A DNA stretch of 64,000 bases from PALSA-600 sp963842335 (GTDB lineage: Bacteria > Actinomycetota > Thermoleophilia > Gaiellales > Gaiellaceae): NCBI GenBank assembly GCA_963842335.1, contig CAWJGF010000003.1, positions 254,610 to 318,609 of the forward strand, in the 5' to 3' direction. Positions 17,275-24,058 of this stretch are shown here, one piece after another (positions within the stretch are counted from its first letter, which is position 1; every line of letters starts with the position of its first letter). A program made the position numbers and the translations under genes. The notes under the pieces are model-generated. The model saw only the letters and a list, made by a program, of their open reading frames with translations, was not told where the DNA came from and did not search any database.

Positions 17275-18205
17275 TCAACTCCCTTTCTCGACGAGTCGGA
17301 ATGCCGAGGCGAGTGCACAAGCGCGCGATGCCCGCCTCCTTGCGAAAACTGATCAGGTGCAGCCCGCGAACGCCGGGCAGTGACCGCGCGTGCTCGGCGA
17401 GCTCGCATGCGACCTCGAAGCACTCGGCCTCCGGATCGCGGGCGCGCTCGCAGCGCTCGATCAACCCGGCCGGCACCGAGATTCCGGGGACCTTCTCATC
17501 GATGAAGCGCAACGCCTTCGGCGAGCGGACGAGACAAATCGACGGCAGGATCGCCGCCTGTTCCGCGAGCCCGGAGACGACGGCGGCCGCCATGAACCGC
17601 TCGAGCGGAGCCCGCTCGAACCCAACCTGCAGCTGCAGGAACCGTGCACCGGCGCGCACCTTCTTCAGCGCTCGCTCGACGCGGTAATCGACGGGCGGCG
17701 CGGACGGATTCTCGACCGCACCGAGGAAGAGCGGCGGCGGAGGCTCGATCTTGCGCCCAGACAGATAGCGCCCGCTGCGCATGCCGCTCGCCGTGACGAG
17801 GAGCTGGATGCTGTCGAGGTCGAACACTCGCCGGGCCTCCGGCTCATCGCCGGCGGTCACGTCGTCTCCCGTCAGGCAGCAGATGTTCTCGATGCCGTGC
17901 AGCGCGGCGCCCGCGATCTCGGCCTCGAGTGCAAGGCGGTTGCGATCGCGGCAGACCAGCTGCATCACGGGCTCCATGTCGAGCTGCCGCAAAGCGATCG
18001 CGACGGCGAGCGGCGAGGCGTGCGCGTGGGCGGCCGTGTTGTCGGTCGCATTCACGGCGTCGACGAACTCCTCGTACGGCGCGAACCGCTCGTGGACGGC
18101 GTCGAGGCCGCCGTTGTTCACCGTGAGGAGCTCGGCGGTCAGGACGAAACGCCCGGACGCGACCGCTGCCTCAAGCCTCGACACGCCAACCGTTCGGAGC
18201 GACAC
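17246..18205 (-). CDS. metF: methylenetetrahydrofolate reductase (MetF-type)
   Basis: A 319-residue flavoprotein TIM barrel of the MTHFR family. Evidence is VLTAELLTVNN with the catalytic-type Glu near residue 25, VNATDNTAAHAHASP, QLVCRDRNRLALEAEI, NICCLTGDD, and GARFLQLQVGFE. In this operon it would run oxidatively, turning methyl-THF from demethylation into methylene-THF. The adjacent cysteine-rich protein (18171-18524) is probably its partner. The start is taken as GTG at 18205; a second GTG at 18187 would shorten it by six residues. Confidence 0.88.
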   Translation of the reverse strand: MSLRTVGVSRLEAAVASGRFVLTAELLTVNNGGLDAVHERFAPYEEFVDAVNATDNTAAHAHASPLAVAIALRQLDMEPVMQLVCRDRNRLALEAEIAGAALHGIENICCLTGDDVTAGDEPEARRVFDLDSIQLLVTASGMRSGRYLSGRKIEPPPPLFLGAVENPSAPPVDYRVERALKKVRAGARFLQLQVGFERAPLERFMAAAVVSGLAEQAAILPSICLVRSPKALRFIDEKVPGISVPAGLIERCERARDPEAECFEVACELAEHARSLPGVRGLHLISFRKEAGIARLCTRLGIPTRRERELSGNSSRIAV

Positions 18206-18524
18206 GATCGCGCTTGCTGAGGTAGTTCGCCCACGACGACGTGTGCCACAGGCGGTTGTCGACAGGCTTGCGGATGTCGTTGAGCTCGTGCGCCCAGGGT
18301 GTCCTCGGCGCGCGCTCGACCGCCTTCAGCCAGACGCAGCGCATTCCCGGGTCGACCTCGCAGTTGCCGTCGGGGCGTACGCCGCCGCACGGCCCGTTGC
18401 GCAGCGTCTTCGGGCAGTTCATGGGGCAGGTCATCCCGGTCGAGTGCAACACGCACTGCCCGCACATCTGGCAGCCGAAGATAGGCTTCTTGACAGCGGC
18501 CTCGACAAGGGCGAGCGGTTTCAT
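18171..18524 (-). CDS. MTHFR C-terminal-domain protein, cysteine-rich
   Basis: A 117-residue protein equal to the stand-alone methylenetetrahydrofolate reductase C-terminal domain (PF12225-type). It has at least ten cysteines, most in FGCQMCGQCVLHSTGMTCP and NCPKTLRNGPCGG, which suggests a zinc or iron-sulfur site. Such proteins accompany MetF in acetogens and in corrinoid methyltransferase clusters and may supply electrons or hold a metal. ATG at 18524 overlaps the corrinoid protein stop (ATGA). Confidence 0.85.
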   Translation of the reverse strand: MKPLALVEAAVKKPIFGCQMCGQCVLHSTGMTCPMNCPKTLRNGPCGGVRPDGNCEVDPGMRCVWLKAVERAPRTPWAHELNDIRKPVDNRLWHTSSWANYLSKRDRVAPNGWRVEA

Positions 18525-19186
18525 ACAGCGACGGCCGAGCGGCGCTTCTCGATCAGCTCCTTGGCGAGGCGAACCGCGGTCGATGCGTCGGCCGCATAGC
18601 CGTCGGCGCCGACGGCATCGGCATATTCCTGCGTGACCGGCGCTCCGCCGACCATCACGATCACGTCGTCCCGAATGCCCGCCTTCTGGAGCGCGTTGAT
18701 GTTCGCCTTGAACATCGGCATCGTCGTCGTCAGGAACGCGGAGAACCCGACGACGTCCGGCTGGTGCTCCTGGATCTGCTGCACGAACGTCTCGGGAGCG
18801 ACATTCACCCCGAGGTCGTACACGGTGAACCCGGCCCCCTCGAGCATGATGTTGACGAGGTTCTTGCCGATGTCGTGGACGTCGCCCTTCACGGTTCCCA
18901 TCACGTACGTGCCGATCGGCTTGGCGCCGGTCTCGGCGAGCAGCGGCCGCAGGATGTCGAGTGCCCCCTGCATCGCGCGCGCCGCGATCAGCATCTCGGG
19001 CACGAAGTAGTCGCCGCGCTCGAAGCGGGCACCGACTTCCTCGAGCGACGGGATGAGCGCGTCGTAGAGCATCGACTCGCAGCCGAGGCCGTCTGCGAGC
19101 CCTCGGTTCACGAGATCCTTCACCTCGGGCGCATTGCCGACGAGGGTCTCGTCGTACAGGGCCTTGAGAATCTCTTCGTGGGTCAT
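18521..19186 (-). CDS. methyl-carrying corrinoid protein (MttC/MtgC-like)
   Basis: A 221-residue two-domain protein. Residues 1-85 are the helical cap domain (GARFERGDYFVPEMLIAARA). Residues 90-221 are the Rossmann-like B12 domain with the cobalt-ligating histidine in GTVKGDVHDIGKNLV and the later VMVGGAPVTQEYADAVGADG. It carries the methyl group between the MttB homologue and the pterin methyltransferase. Its ATG overlaps the iclR stop (ATGA), so it is the first enzyme gene after the regulator. Confidence 0.93.
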   Translation of the reverse strand: MTHEEILKALYDETLVGNAPEVKDLVNRGLADGLGCESMLYDALIPSLEEVGARFERGDYFVPEMLIAARAMQGALDILRPLLAETGAKPIGTYVMGTVKGDVHDIGKNLVNIMLEGAGFTVYDLGVNVAPETFVQQIQEHQPDVVGFSAFLTTTMPMFKANINALQKAGIRDDVIVMVGGAPVTQEYADAVGADGYAADASTAVRLAKELIEKRRSAVAV

Positions 19187-19893
19187 GCGGCACCTCGCTG
19201 GTCGTCGTGGTTTCCGAGTTGCATCGAGAGCAGGCGCGCCTGCTCCAGCAGGGCCGGAGCGAGCTCTGCGATTCGTTCGGGCGTGAGCCGGATGGTGGGG
19301 CCGGAAATCGAGAGAGCTGCGACCGGATCGCCGCCCGGGCCGAACACGGGCGCGGCGAGTGCAGCCAGCCCGTGCTCGAGCTCGTCGACCGCGACCGCGT
19401 AACCTCGCGCCCGGATCGCTTGCGCGACGCGGCCTTCCGGGAGCGGCGATGCGAACGCCAGCAGCACGCGGCCGTTGGCGGTGACGTCGTAGGGCACGCG
19501 CCTCCCGATCCAGTTGGTGCCGCCCACGTAGTGGCGCGTGTCCTCCTGCGCGAGATGCTCGACGCCGAGCGGCGTCGGCACCCCGAGGTTGATCGTCTCG
19601 CCGGAGAGTTGCGCCAGGGCGTGCAGGGCCGGCGACGCGAGCTCGACGAGGTTCTCGCCCGGATCGCGATGGGCGAAGCGGAGGAGCACCGGGCCTGGGC
19701 GGAGCCGCCGGTCACCGGAGCGCTGGACGAGCCCCTGGCGCTCGAGCGCGCCAACGAGCCGCGATGTCGTCGACTTGGGCAGGCCGGAGCGGTCGGCAAG
19801 CTCGGTGACCGCGAGCGGCTCGTGGCTCTCGACGACGCGCACGAGCAATTCCGCCGCCCGGTCGATCGCCTGGGTTCCCGTTTCGGTCGCCAT
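19183..19893 (-). CDS. IclR-family transcriptional regulator
   Basis: A 236-residue regulator with an N-terminal winged helix-turn-helix (TELADRSGLPKSTTSRLVGA, residues 30-49) and a C-terminal effector-binding domain (GVPTPLGVEHLAQ, YDVTANGRVLLAF). As first gene of the twelve-gene corrinoid unit it is likely autoregulated and controls the whole unit. A 22-base palindrome ends only ten bases before its start codon. The effector may be a methylamine or a betaine-pathway intermediate. Confidence 0.9.
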   Translation of the reverse strand: MATETGTQAIDRAAELLVRVVESHEPLAVTELADRSGLPKSTTSRLVGALERQGLVQRSGDRRLRPGPVLLRFAHRDPGENLVELASPALHALAQLSGETINLGVPTPLGVEHLAQEDTRHYVGGTNWIGRRVPYDVTANGRVLLAFASPLPEGRVAQAIRARGYAVAVDELEHGLAALAAPVFGPGGDPVAALSISGPTIRLTPERIAELAPALLEQARLLSMQLGNHDDQRGAA

Positions 19894-19902
19894 CCGCCCA
19901 TA

Positions 19903-19924
19903 TTGTGGAACATGAGTTCCACAA
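19903..19924. promoter_or_regulatory. IclR operator candidate, perfect palindrome over the iclR promoter
   Basis: Perfect 9-base arms TTGTGGAAC (19903-19911) and GTTCCACAA (19916-19924) flank a 4-base centre. On the minus strand a CAATAT hexamer (19905-19900) overlaps the site and ends six bases before the iclR ATG, and TTGACG lies just outside. Binding here would block the promoter of the corrinoid operon. The size and symmetry fit IclR-family operators. Confidence 0.7.
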
Positions 19925-19943
19925 ACGTCAAGTCGGCGTCGCG

Positions 19944-20381
19944 TCAGGCCGGCTGCGGGCCGATCCGGGCGTCCCGGCTGGCTGCCACTTCAAGCCGAAA
20001 ATCGTCGGGATCCAGGAAGAACGTCGCGTAGTAGTCCGCGTGGTAGACCGGCCAGTGGCGCGGCGGATGGAGGATCTCCGCTCCGGCGGCGAGCGCCGAT
20101 TCGTAGGCGAGCTCGACGTCGGCCGTCCGCTCGACGGCGATCGCGAGGTGGTGGAAGCCGGGCGCGTAGAGCTCGAATCGCTGTTCCTTCAGTGCCTGCC
20201 GGAGGCCGATCGAGCCCGAGCCGGACTGCGGAAAGCGCAGGTAGTGGATCGTCTCGCCGCGCTCGCCGCGGAACTGGGCGGTGTCGCTGATCCCGAGCTC
20301 GCCGAAGACGGCGGTGTAGAACGCAAGCGACCGCTCGAGGTCGCTGCAGACGAGATCGACGTGACCGAGTCCGACGAGCAT
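19944..20381 (-). CDS. VOC (glyoxalase/dioxygenase) superfamily protein
   Basis: A 145-residue vicinal-oxygen-chelate protein made of two beta-alpha-beta-beta-beta modules. Likely metal ligands are the His in GLGHVDLV, the His pair in PGFHHLAIAVE and the Glu in DPDDFRLEVA. The role is unknown; it may be a lactoylglutathione-lyase-like or epimerase-like enzyme. It lies between the two one-carbon units and its own -10-like TAGAAC ends six bases before the ATG. Confidence 0.75.
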   Translation of the reverse strand: MLVGLGHVDLVCSDLERSLAFYTAVFGELGISDTAQFRGERGETIHYLRFPQSGSGSIGLRQALKEQRFELYAPGFHHLAIAVERTADVELAYESALAAGAEILHPPRHWPVYHADYYATFFLDPDDFRLEVAASRDARIGPQPA

Positions 20382-20535
20382 CCTGAAGTTCTAGACGAGC
20401 CCGCAACGAAGCGACGGCTTGCGCACCGCCGTTCGTTCACAGTCCTGTCACAAAAGCGACACGCTTTCTTGTGCGTGGCTGACACCAGCCGTGGCCGCCG
20501 CGGAGATGGCTCCGGCGGATATGGCCGTTCCTCCG
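20382..20535 (-). other. intergenic stretch between dgcB-like gene and VOC gene
   Basis: No gene is seen in these 154 bases. They include a short hairpin GGCTG-ACAC-CAGCC (around 20478-20491) that could end the upstream unit, but no T-run follows. Confidence 0.3.
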
Positions 20536-22482
20536 TCAGTCGTCCATCGACTCGACGAGCAGCGTCGATACGTCGACGACGCGCAGCTGCTTGCCCATCG
20601 AACGGACGCCGTCGTCGAGCATCACCGTGCAGAACGGGCACGCGACTGCCAGCGTCTCGGCGCCCGTCTCAGACGCCTCGCGCACGCGTTCCTCGTTGAT
20701 CGGAGTGCCACGCTCCTCCATCCACATGTGGGCGCCCCCGGCGCCGCAGCAGAACGTGCGCTCGCGGTTGCGGGACATCTCGACCGGCTTGCCGACCGAT
20801 GCGACCAGCTCGCGTGGCTCGTCGCGGACGTCGTTGTGCCGCGCGAGGTAACAGGAGTCGTGGTAGGTGATCTCGCCCTCCCCCGCCCGCGGCTGCAGCT
20901 TGCCGTCGCGCACGAGCTCGGCGAGCAGCTGGGTGTGATGCATCACCTCGTAGCGGCCGCCGAAGTCCGGGTACTCGTTGCCCAGGGAGTTCAGGCAGTG
21001 CGGGCAGCTCGCAACGATCTTCGTCACGCGCGCCTCATTCAACGTCGCAACGTTCTGCTCGGCGTACTGCTGGAAGACGTACTCGTTGCCCATTCGCCGT
21101 GCCGGGTCGCCCGTGCACGCCTCACGCGCGCCGAGGATCGCAAAGTCCACGCCCGCTTTCTGCAGGAGCTTCGCCGTCGACTCGGCGGCGACCCGGGCAC
21201 GCTCGTCGTACGCGGCGGCGCACCCCACCCAGTAGAGAACCTCAGGCGGCTCCTCGCCCTCGGCGAGCACGCGCACTCCAAGCTCCTCGGCCCACGACGC
21301 GCGGTCGCCCTGCGGCTTTCCCCACGGGTTGCCGACGCGCTCGACGTCGCGCAGCATCGTCTCGGCCTCCTGCGGGAAGCTCGACTGCATCATCACGAGA
21401 TCGCGTCGCAGGTCGACGATGTGGTCGACGTGCTCGATCGAGACGGGACACTCGTGCACGCAGGCGCCGCACGTGACGCAGTCCCAGATCATCTCCTCGG
21501 GCACGCCGTTCCCGGCGATCGGCGACAGCTCCTCGCCAGCAAGCAGGTTCGGCCCTTCGGCGAATACCTGGTCGCGGATGCCCATGATCAGGAGCTTCGG
21601 CGAGAGCAGCTTGCCCGTCGCATACGCCGGGCAGACGTCCTGGCACCGGCCGCACTCGGTGCAGGAGAACGAGTCGACCATCTCCTTCCACGTGAGATCG
21701 CCGATCGTCCCGGCGCCGAAGCGAATCTCGTCGTCAGGCAGGTCAAAGCGCAGCGGCTCGAGCCGCCCGCGTTGGCGGGTGCGCGAGAAGTAGACGTTGA
21801 TCGCCGCCGTCGCAATGTGCAGGTGCTTGGAGCGCGGGAGATAGACGAGGAACGCGAGCACCACGGCGACGTGCGCCCAGACGAAGCCGCGCTCGAGGAC
21901 ACGTGGTGCAGGGATCGCGCCCGACACCGAGTTCGAGAGGAACGACGCCTGCGCGGGCCACTCGTTCAGACCGGCCGCGATCCGCGACGCGTGCCAGCCG
22001 AGCAGCGTCAGCACGACGAGCGCGATCATCGCGAGGATGAAGTCGGCCTCGCCGAGATGCGAGCCGTGGAAGCGCGCCGGCCGGACGACCTTGCGGATCC
22101 AGGCGGCCGCAACCACGCCCGTGAGGACCATCAGCACGAAGACGTCGACCGCCGCCATGAACCAGCCCTGCGCGCCGAGCCACGGAATCGACCAGTCGCG
22201 GTCGATCGCTCCGACCATCGCCATGACGATCGTGGGGAAGAGCACGATGAAGCCCCAGAAGATGAGCGCATGCACGAGGCCCGGCAGGAGCCGCTGGAAG
22301 AGCTTCTTCTGCCCCAGGACGATCACGGCTTCGTTCCGGACGCGCCCGGCGACGTCGTCACTGCGGTCGAGCGGCTTCGCAGCCCGAACGAGACGAGTGA
22401 GGAAAAGCGCGCGACGCGCGAACAGCGTTCCTGCGACAGCGAGCGCCGCCGCCAGAACGAGCGCGCCCGCGAGCGTCGCTAT
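20536..22482 (-). CDS. dgcB: DgcB-like membrane iron-sulfur oxidoreductase (heterodisulfide-reductase-type), non-standard start
   Basis: About 648 residues. The N-terminal part has five to six hydrophobic helices. Next come two ferredoxin 4Fe-4S motifs (CTECGRCQDVCP and CVTCGACVHECP). The C-terminal part holds two CCG-type cysteine domains (VASCPHCLNSLGNEYP and RTFCCGAGGAHMWME). It would take electrons from EtfAB to the membrane, as proposed for DgcB with DgcA and ETF in pseudomonads. No ATG, GTG or TTG precedes the conserved N-terminal helix (ALVLAAALAVAGTLFARR). The reading frame opens at ATA (22482-22480), which overlaps the etfA TAG as ATAG. Starting at the internal GTG 22326 would remove a conserved helix. 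Confidence 0.85.
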   Translation of the reverse strand: MATLAGALVLAAALAVAGTLFARRALFLTRLVRAAKPLDRSDDVAGRVRNEAVIVLGQKKLFQRLLPGLVHALIFWGFIVLFPTIVMAMVGAIDRDWSIPWLGAQGWFMAAVDVFVLMVLTGVVAAAWIRKVVRPARFHGSHLGEADFILAMIALVVLTLLGWHASRIAAGLNEWPAQASFLSNSVSGAIPAPRVLERGFVWAHVAVVLAFLVYLPRSKHLHIATAAINVYFSRTRQRGRLEPLRFDLPDDEIRFGAGTIGDLTWKEMVDSFSCTECGRCQDVCPAYATGKLLSPKLLIMGIRDQVFAEGPNLLAGEELSPIAGNGVPEEMIWDCVTCGACVHECPVSIEHVDHIVDLRRDLVMMQSSFPQEAETMLRDVERVGNPWGKPQGDRASWAEELGVRVLAEGEEPPEVLYWVGCAAAYDERARVAAESTAKLLQKAGVDFAILGAREACTGDPARRMGNEYVFQQYAEQNVATLNEARVTKIVASCPHCLNSLGNEYPDFGGRYEVMHHTQLLAELVRDGKLQPRAGEGEITYHDSCYLARHNDVRDEPRELVASVGKPVEMSRNRERTFCCGAGGAHMWMEERGTPINEERVREASETGAETLAVACPFCTVMLDDGVRSMGKQLRVVDVSTLLVESMDD

Positions 22483-23312
22483 GTCCCTCGCACCTTCCGG
22501 AGCTCGGCCGTGATCGCCGGGACGATCTCGTGCAGGTTCCCGATCACGGCGTAGTCGGCGTGCGCGAAGATCGTGGCCTCAGGATCGTCGTTGATCGCGA
22601 GCATTGCCTTCGCACCCTTGCAGCCGGCGATGTGCTGCGTCGCACCGCTGATGCCGCAGGCGATGTAGAGATCGGGCGAGACCTTCGTGCCCGTCTGTCC
22701 GACCTGGTCGGTGTGCGGCCGCCAGCCGGCGCTCGTGACGACCCGCGAGCAGCCGACCGCGCCGCCGAGCAGCGCCGCGAGCTCCTCGAGGGTTGCGAAG
22801 CCCTCGCTCGACCCGACGCCACGCCCGCCCGAGACGACGACCTTGGCATCGGCGAGCGAGATCTTGCCGCCCGTGTCGGGCGCGACATGCTCGGCGACTC
22901 TGAGCGCTTCACCGAGCTCCGGCGTCGCGACCTCGACGTCCAATGGTTCCTCGGACGGGGCGAAGGTGAAAGGTGCGGCGGTGTAGAGCCTGCGATCAGC
23001 GTGAATGCGAGCTTCCTCGAGCAAGCTGCCACCCCAGCGCTGGCGCGTGATCTGATCCCCGCGCACGTCGGTCACGTTCGCCGCGAACGGCAGGTCGAGT
23101 TGTGCAGCGACGTGTGCGAGCACCTCGTTGCCGCGATCAGAGCCTGCCCCGACGAGCGTCTCCCAGTCGCGTGCGGCGAGGTCGCGGGCCCACGCAGCGG
23201 GTGCATAGGGTCCGTCGAACCGGACGATCTTCGCGGTTCCCAGCCGGCGAGCGAGCGCCACGGCCTGGAGTGACAGGTCGTCGTCGCCCTCGATGAACGC
23301 GAGGACGCTCAC
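22479..23312 (-). CDS. etfA: electron transfer flavoprotein alpha subunit
   Basis: A 277-residue ETF alpha subunit, slightly shorter than the usual 310-320 mainly in the N-terminal domain. The C-terminal FAD-binding region is clear: VVSGGRGVGSSEGF, TDQVGQTGTKVSPDLYIA, GISGATQHIAGCKGAK and AINDDPEATIF. It accepts electrons from the dimethylglycine dehydrogenase encoded upstream. It overlaps etfB by four bases and is followed directly by the DgcB-like gene. Confidence 0.93.
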   Translation of the reverse strand: MSVLAFIEGDDDLSLQAVALARRLGTAKIVRFDGPYAPAAWARDLAARDWETLVGAGSDRGNEVLAHVAAQLDLPFAANVTDVRGDQITRQRWGGSLLEEARIHADRRLYTAAPFTFAPSEEPLDVEVATPELGEALRVAEHVAPDTGGKISLADAKVVVSGGRGVGSSEGFATLEELAALLGGAVGCSRVVTSAGWRPHTDQVGQTGTKVSPDLYIACGISGATQHIAGCKGAKAMLAINDDPEATIFAHADYAVIGNLHEIVPAITAELRKVRGT

Positions 23313-24058
23313 GCGACGCCCAGCCTCTGCATCACTTCGACGACGGCAACCGCCGCGCCAGGCCCATGCCCGAGGATCTCAGCCTGCTTCCCTTGCCCCT
23401 CCGGCACGACGAGACGCAGCTTCTCAAGTCGCGCCGCGGGCGGTGCGACCGGCTTCGCGTCGACGGGCTTGCGATTCGCACGTAGCTTCGCGGGCACCGA
23501 CGGGTAACGCGGCAGGTTCAGGCCTTCCTTCACCGTCACGACCGCCGGCAGCGGCACGTCGTAGATGTCCCGTCCGCTTGCGACCTCCTGCTCGCAGTGC
23601 GCGCGTCCGTCGGCGATTGTCAGGCCCTTCAGGCCGGTGACGACCGGCAGTCCGAGGGCGTACGCGACCCGGATACCCACCTGGAAGTTGCCCGAGTCCG
23701 CCGACTCGTTGCCGAAGACGATCAGATCGAACGCCTCTTCGCCGCGGACCGCCTCGACGATCGCGCCTGCCGTCGCCTGCGCGTCCCAGTCCTCGTCGCT
23801 GACGAGATGGATCGCCCGGTCGGCGCCGAGCGCCATGCACTCGCGCAGCTGCTCCTCCGCCTCCGGAGGGCCGAGCGTGAGCACGACGACCTCTCCGCCC
23901 TGCGCTTCCACGATCCGCACGGCCTCCTCGACGCCGCACTCCTCGTGCGGCGAGATCGTGAAGCCGAGGTGGCGCGTCTGCAGCGCCTGCGCGTCTTCGG
24001 TCAGCACCATCTTGCCGCCCGTGATCGGGACACGCTTGACGGAGCAGAGAACCCTCAC
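23309..24058 (-). CDS. etfB: electron transfer flavoprotein beta subunit
   Basis: A 249-residue ETF beta subunit. Landmarks are the N-terminal VLCSVKRVPI, ISPHEECGVEEAVRI, LALGADRAIHL-like GADRAIHLV, and the ETF-beta signature stretch VASGRDIYDVPLPAVVTVKE near residues 155-175. It sits between the dimethylglycine dehydrogenase and etfA with 4-base overlaps on both sides, which ties this ETF to that dehydrogenase rather than to fatty acid oxidation. Confidence 0.93.
   Translation of the reverse strand: MRVLCSVKRVPITGGKMVLTEDAQALQTRHLGFTISPHEECGVEEAVRIVEAQGGEVVVLTLGPPEAEEQLRECMALGADRAIHLVSDEDWDAQATAGAIVEAVRGEEAFDLIVFGNESADSGNFQVGIRVAYALGLPVVTGLKGLTIADGRAHCEQEVASGRDIYDVPLPAVVTVKEGLNLPRYPSVPAKLRANRKPVDAKPVAPPAARLEKLRLVVPEGQGKQAEILGHGPGAAVAVVEVMQRLGVA

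Noticed and set aside
14037..19893. Trimethylamine as the primary substrate of the methyltransferase
   Set aside because: Not excluded, but true TMA methyltransferases use pyrrolysine; the choline and betaine context favours a quaternary amine.
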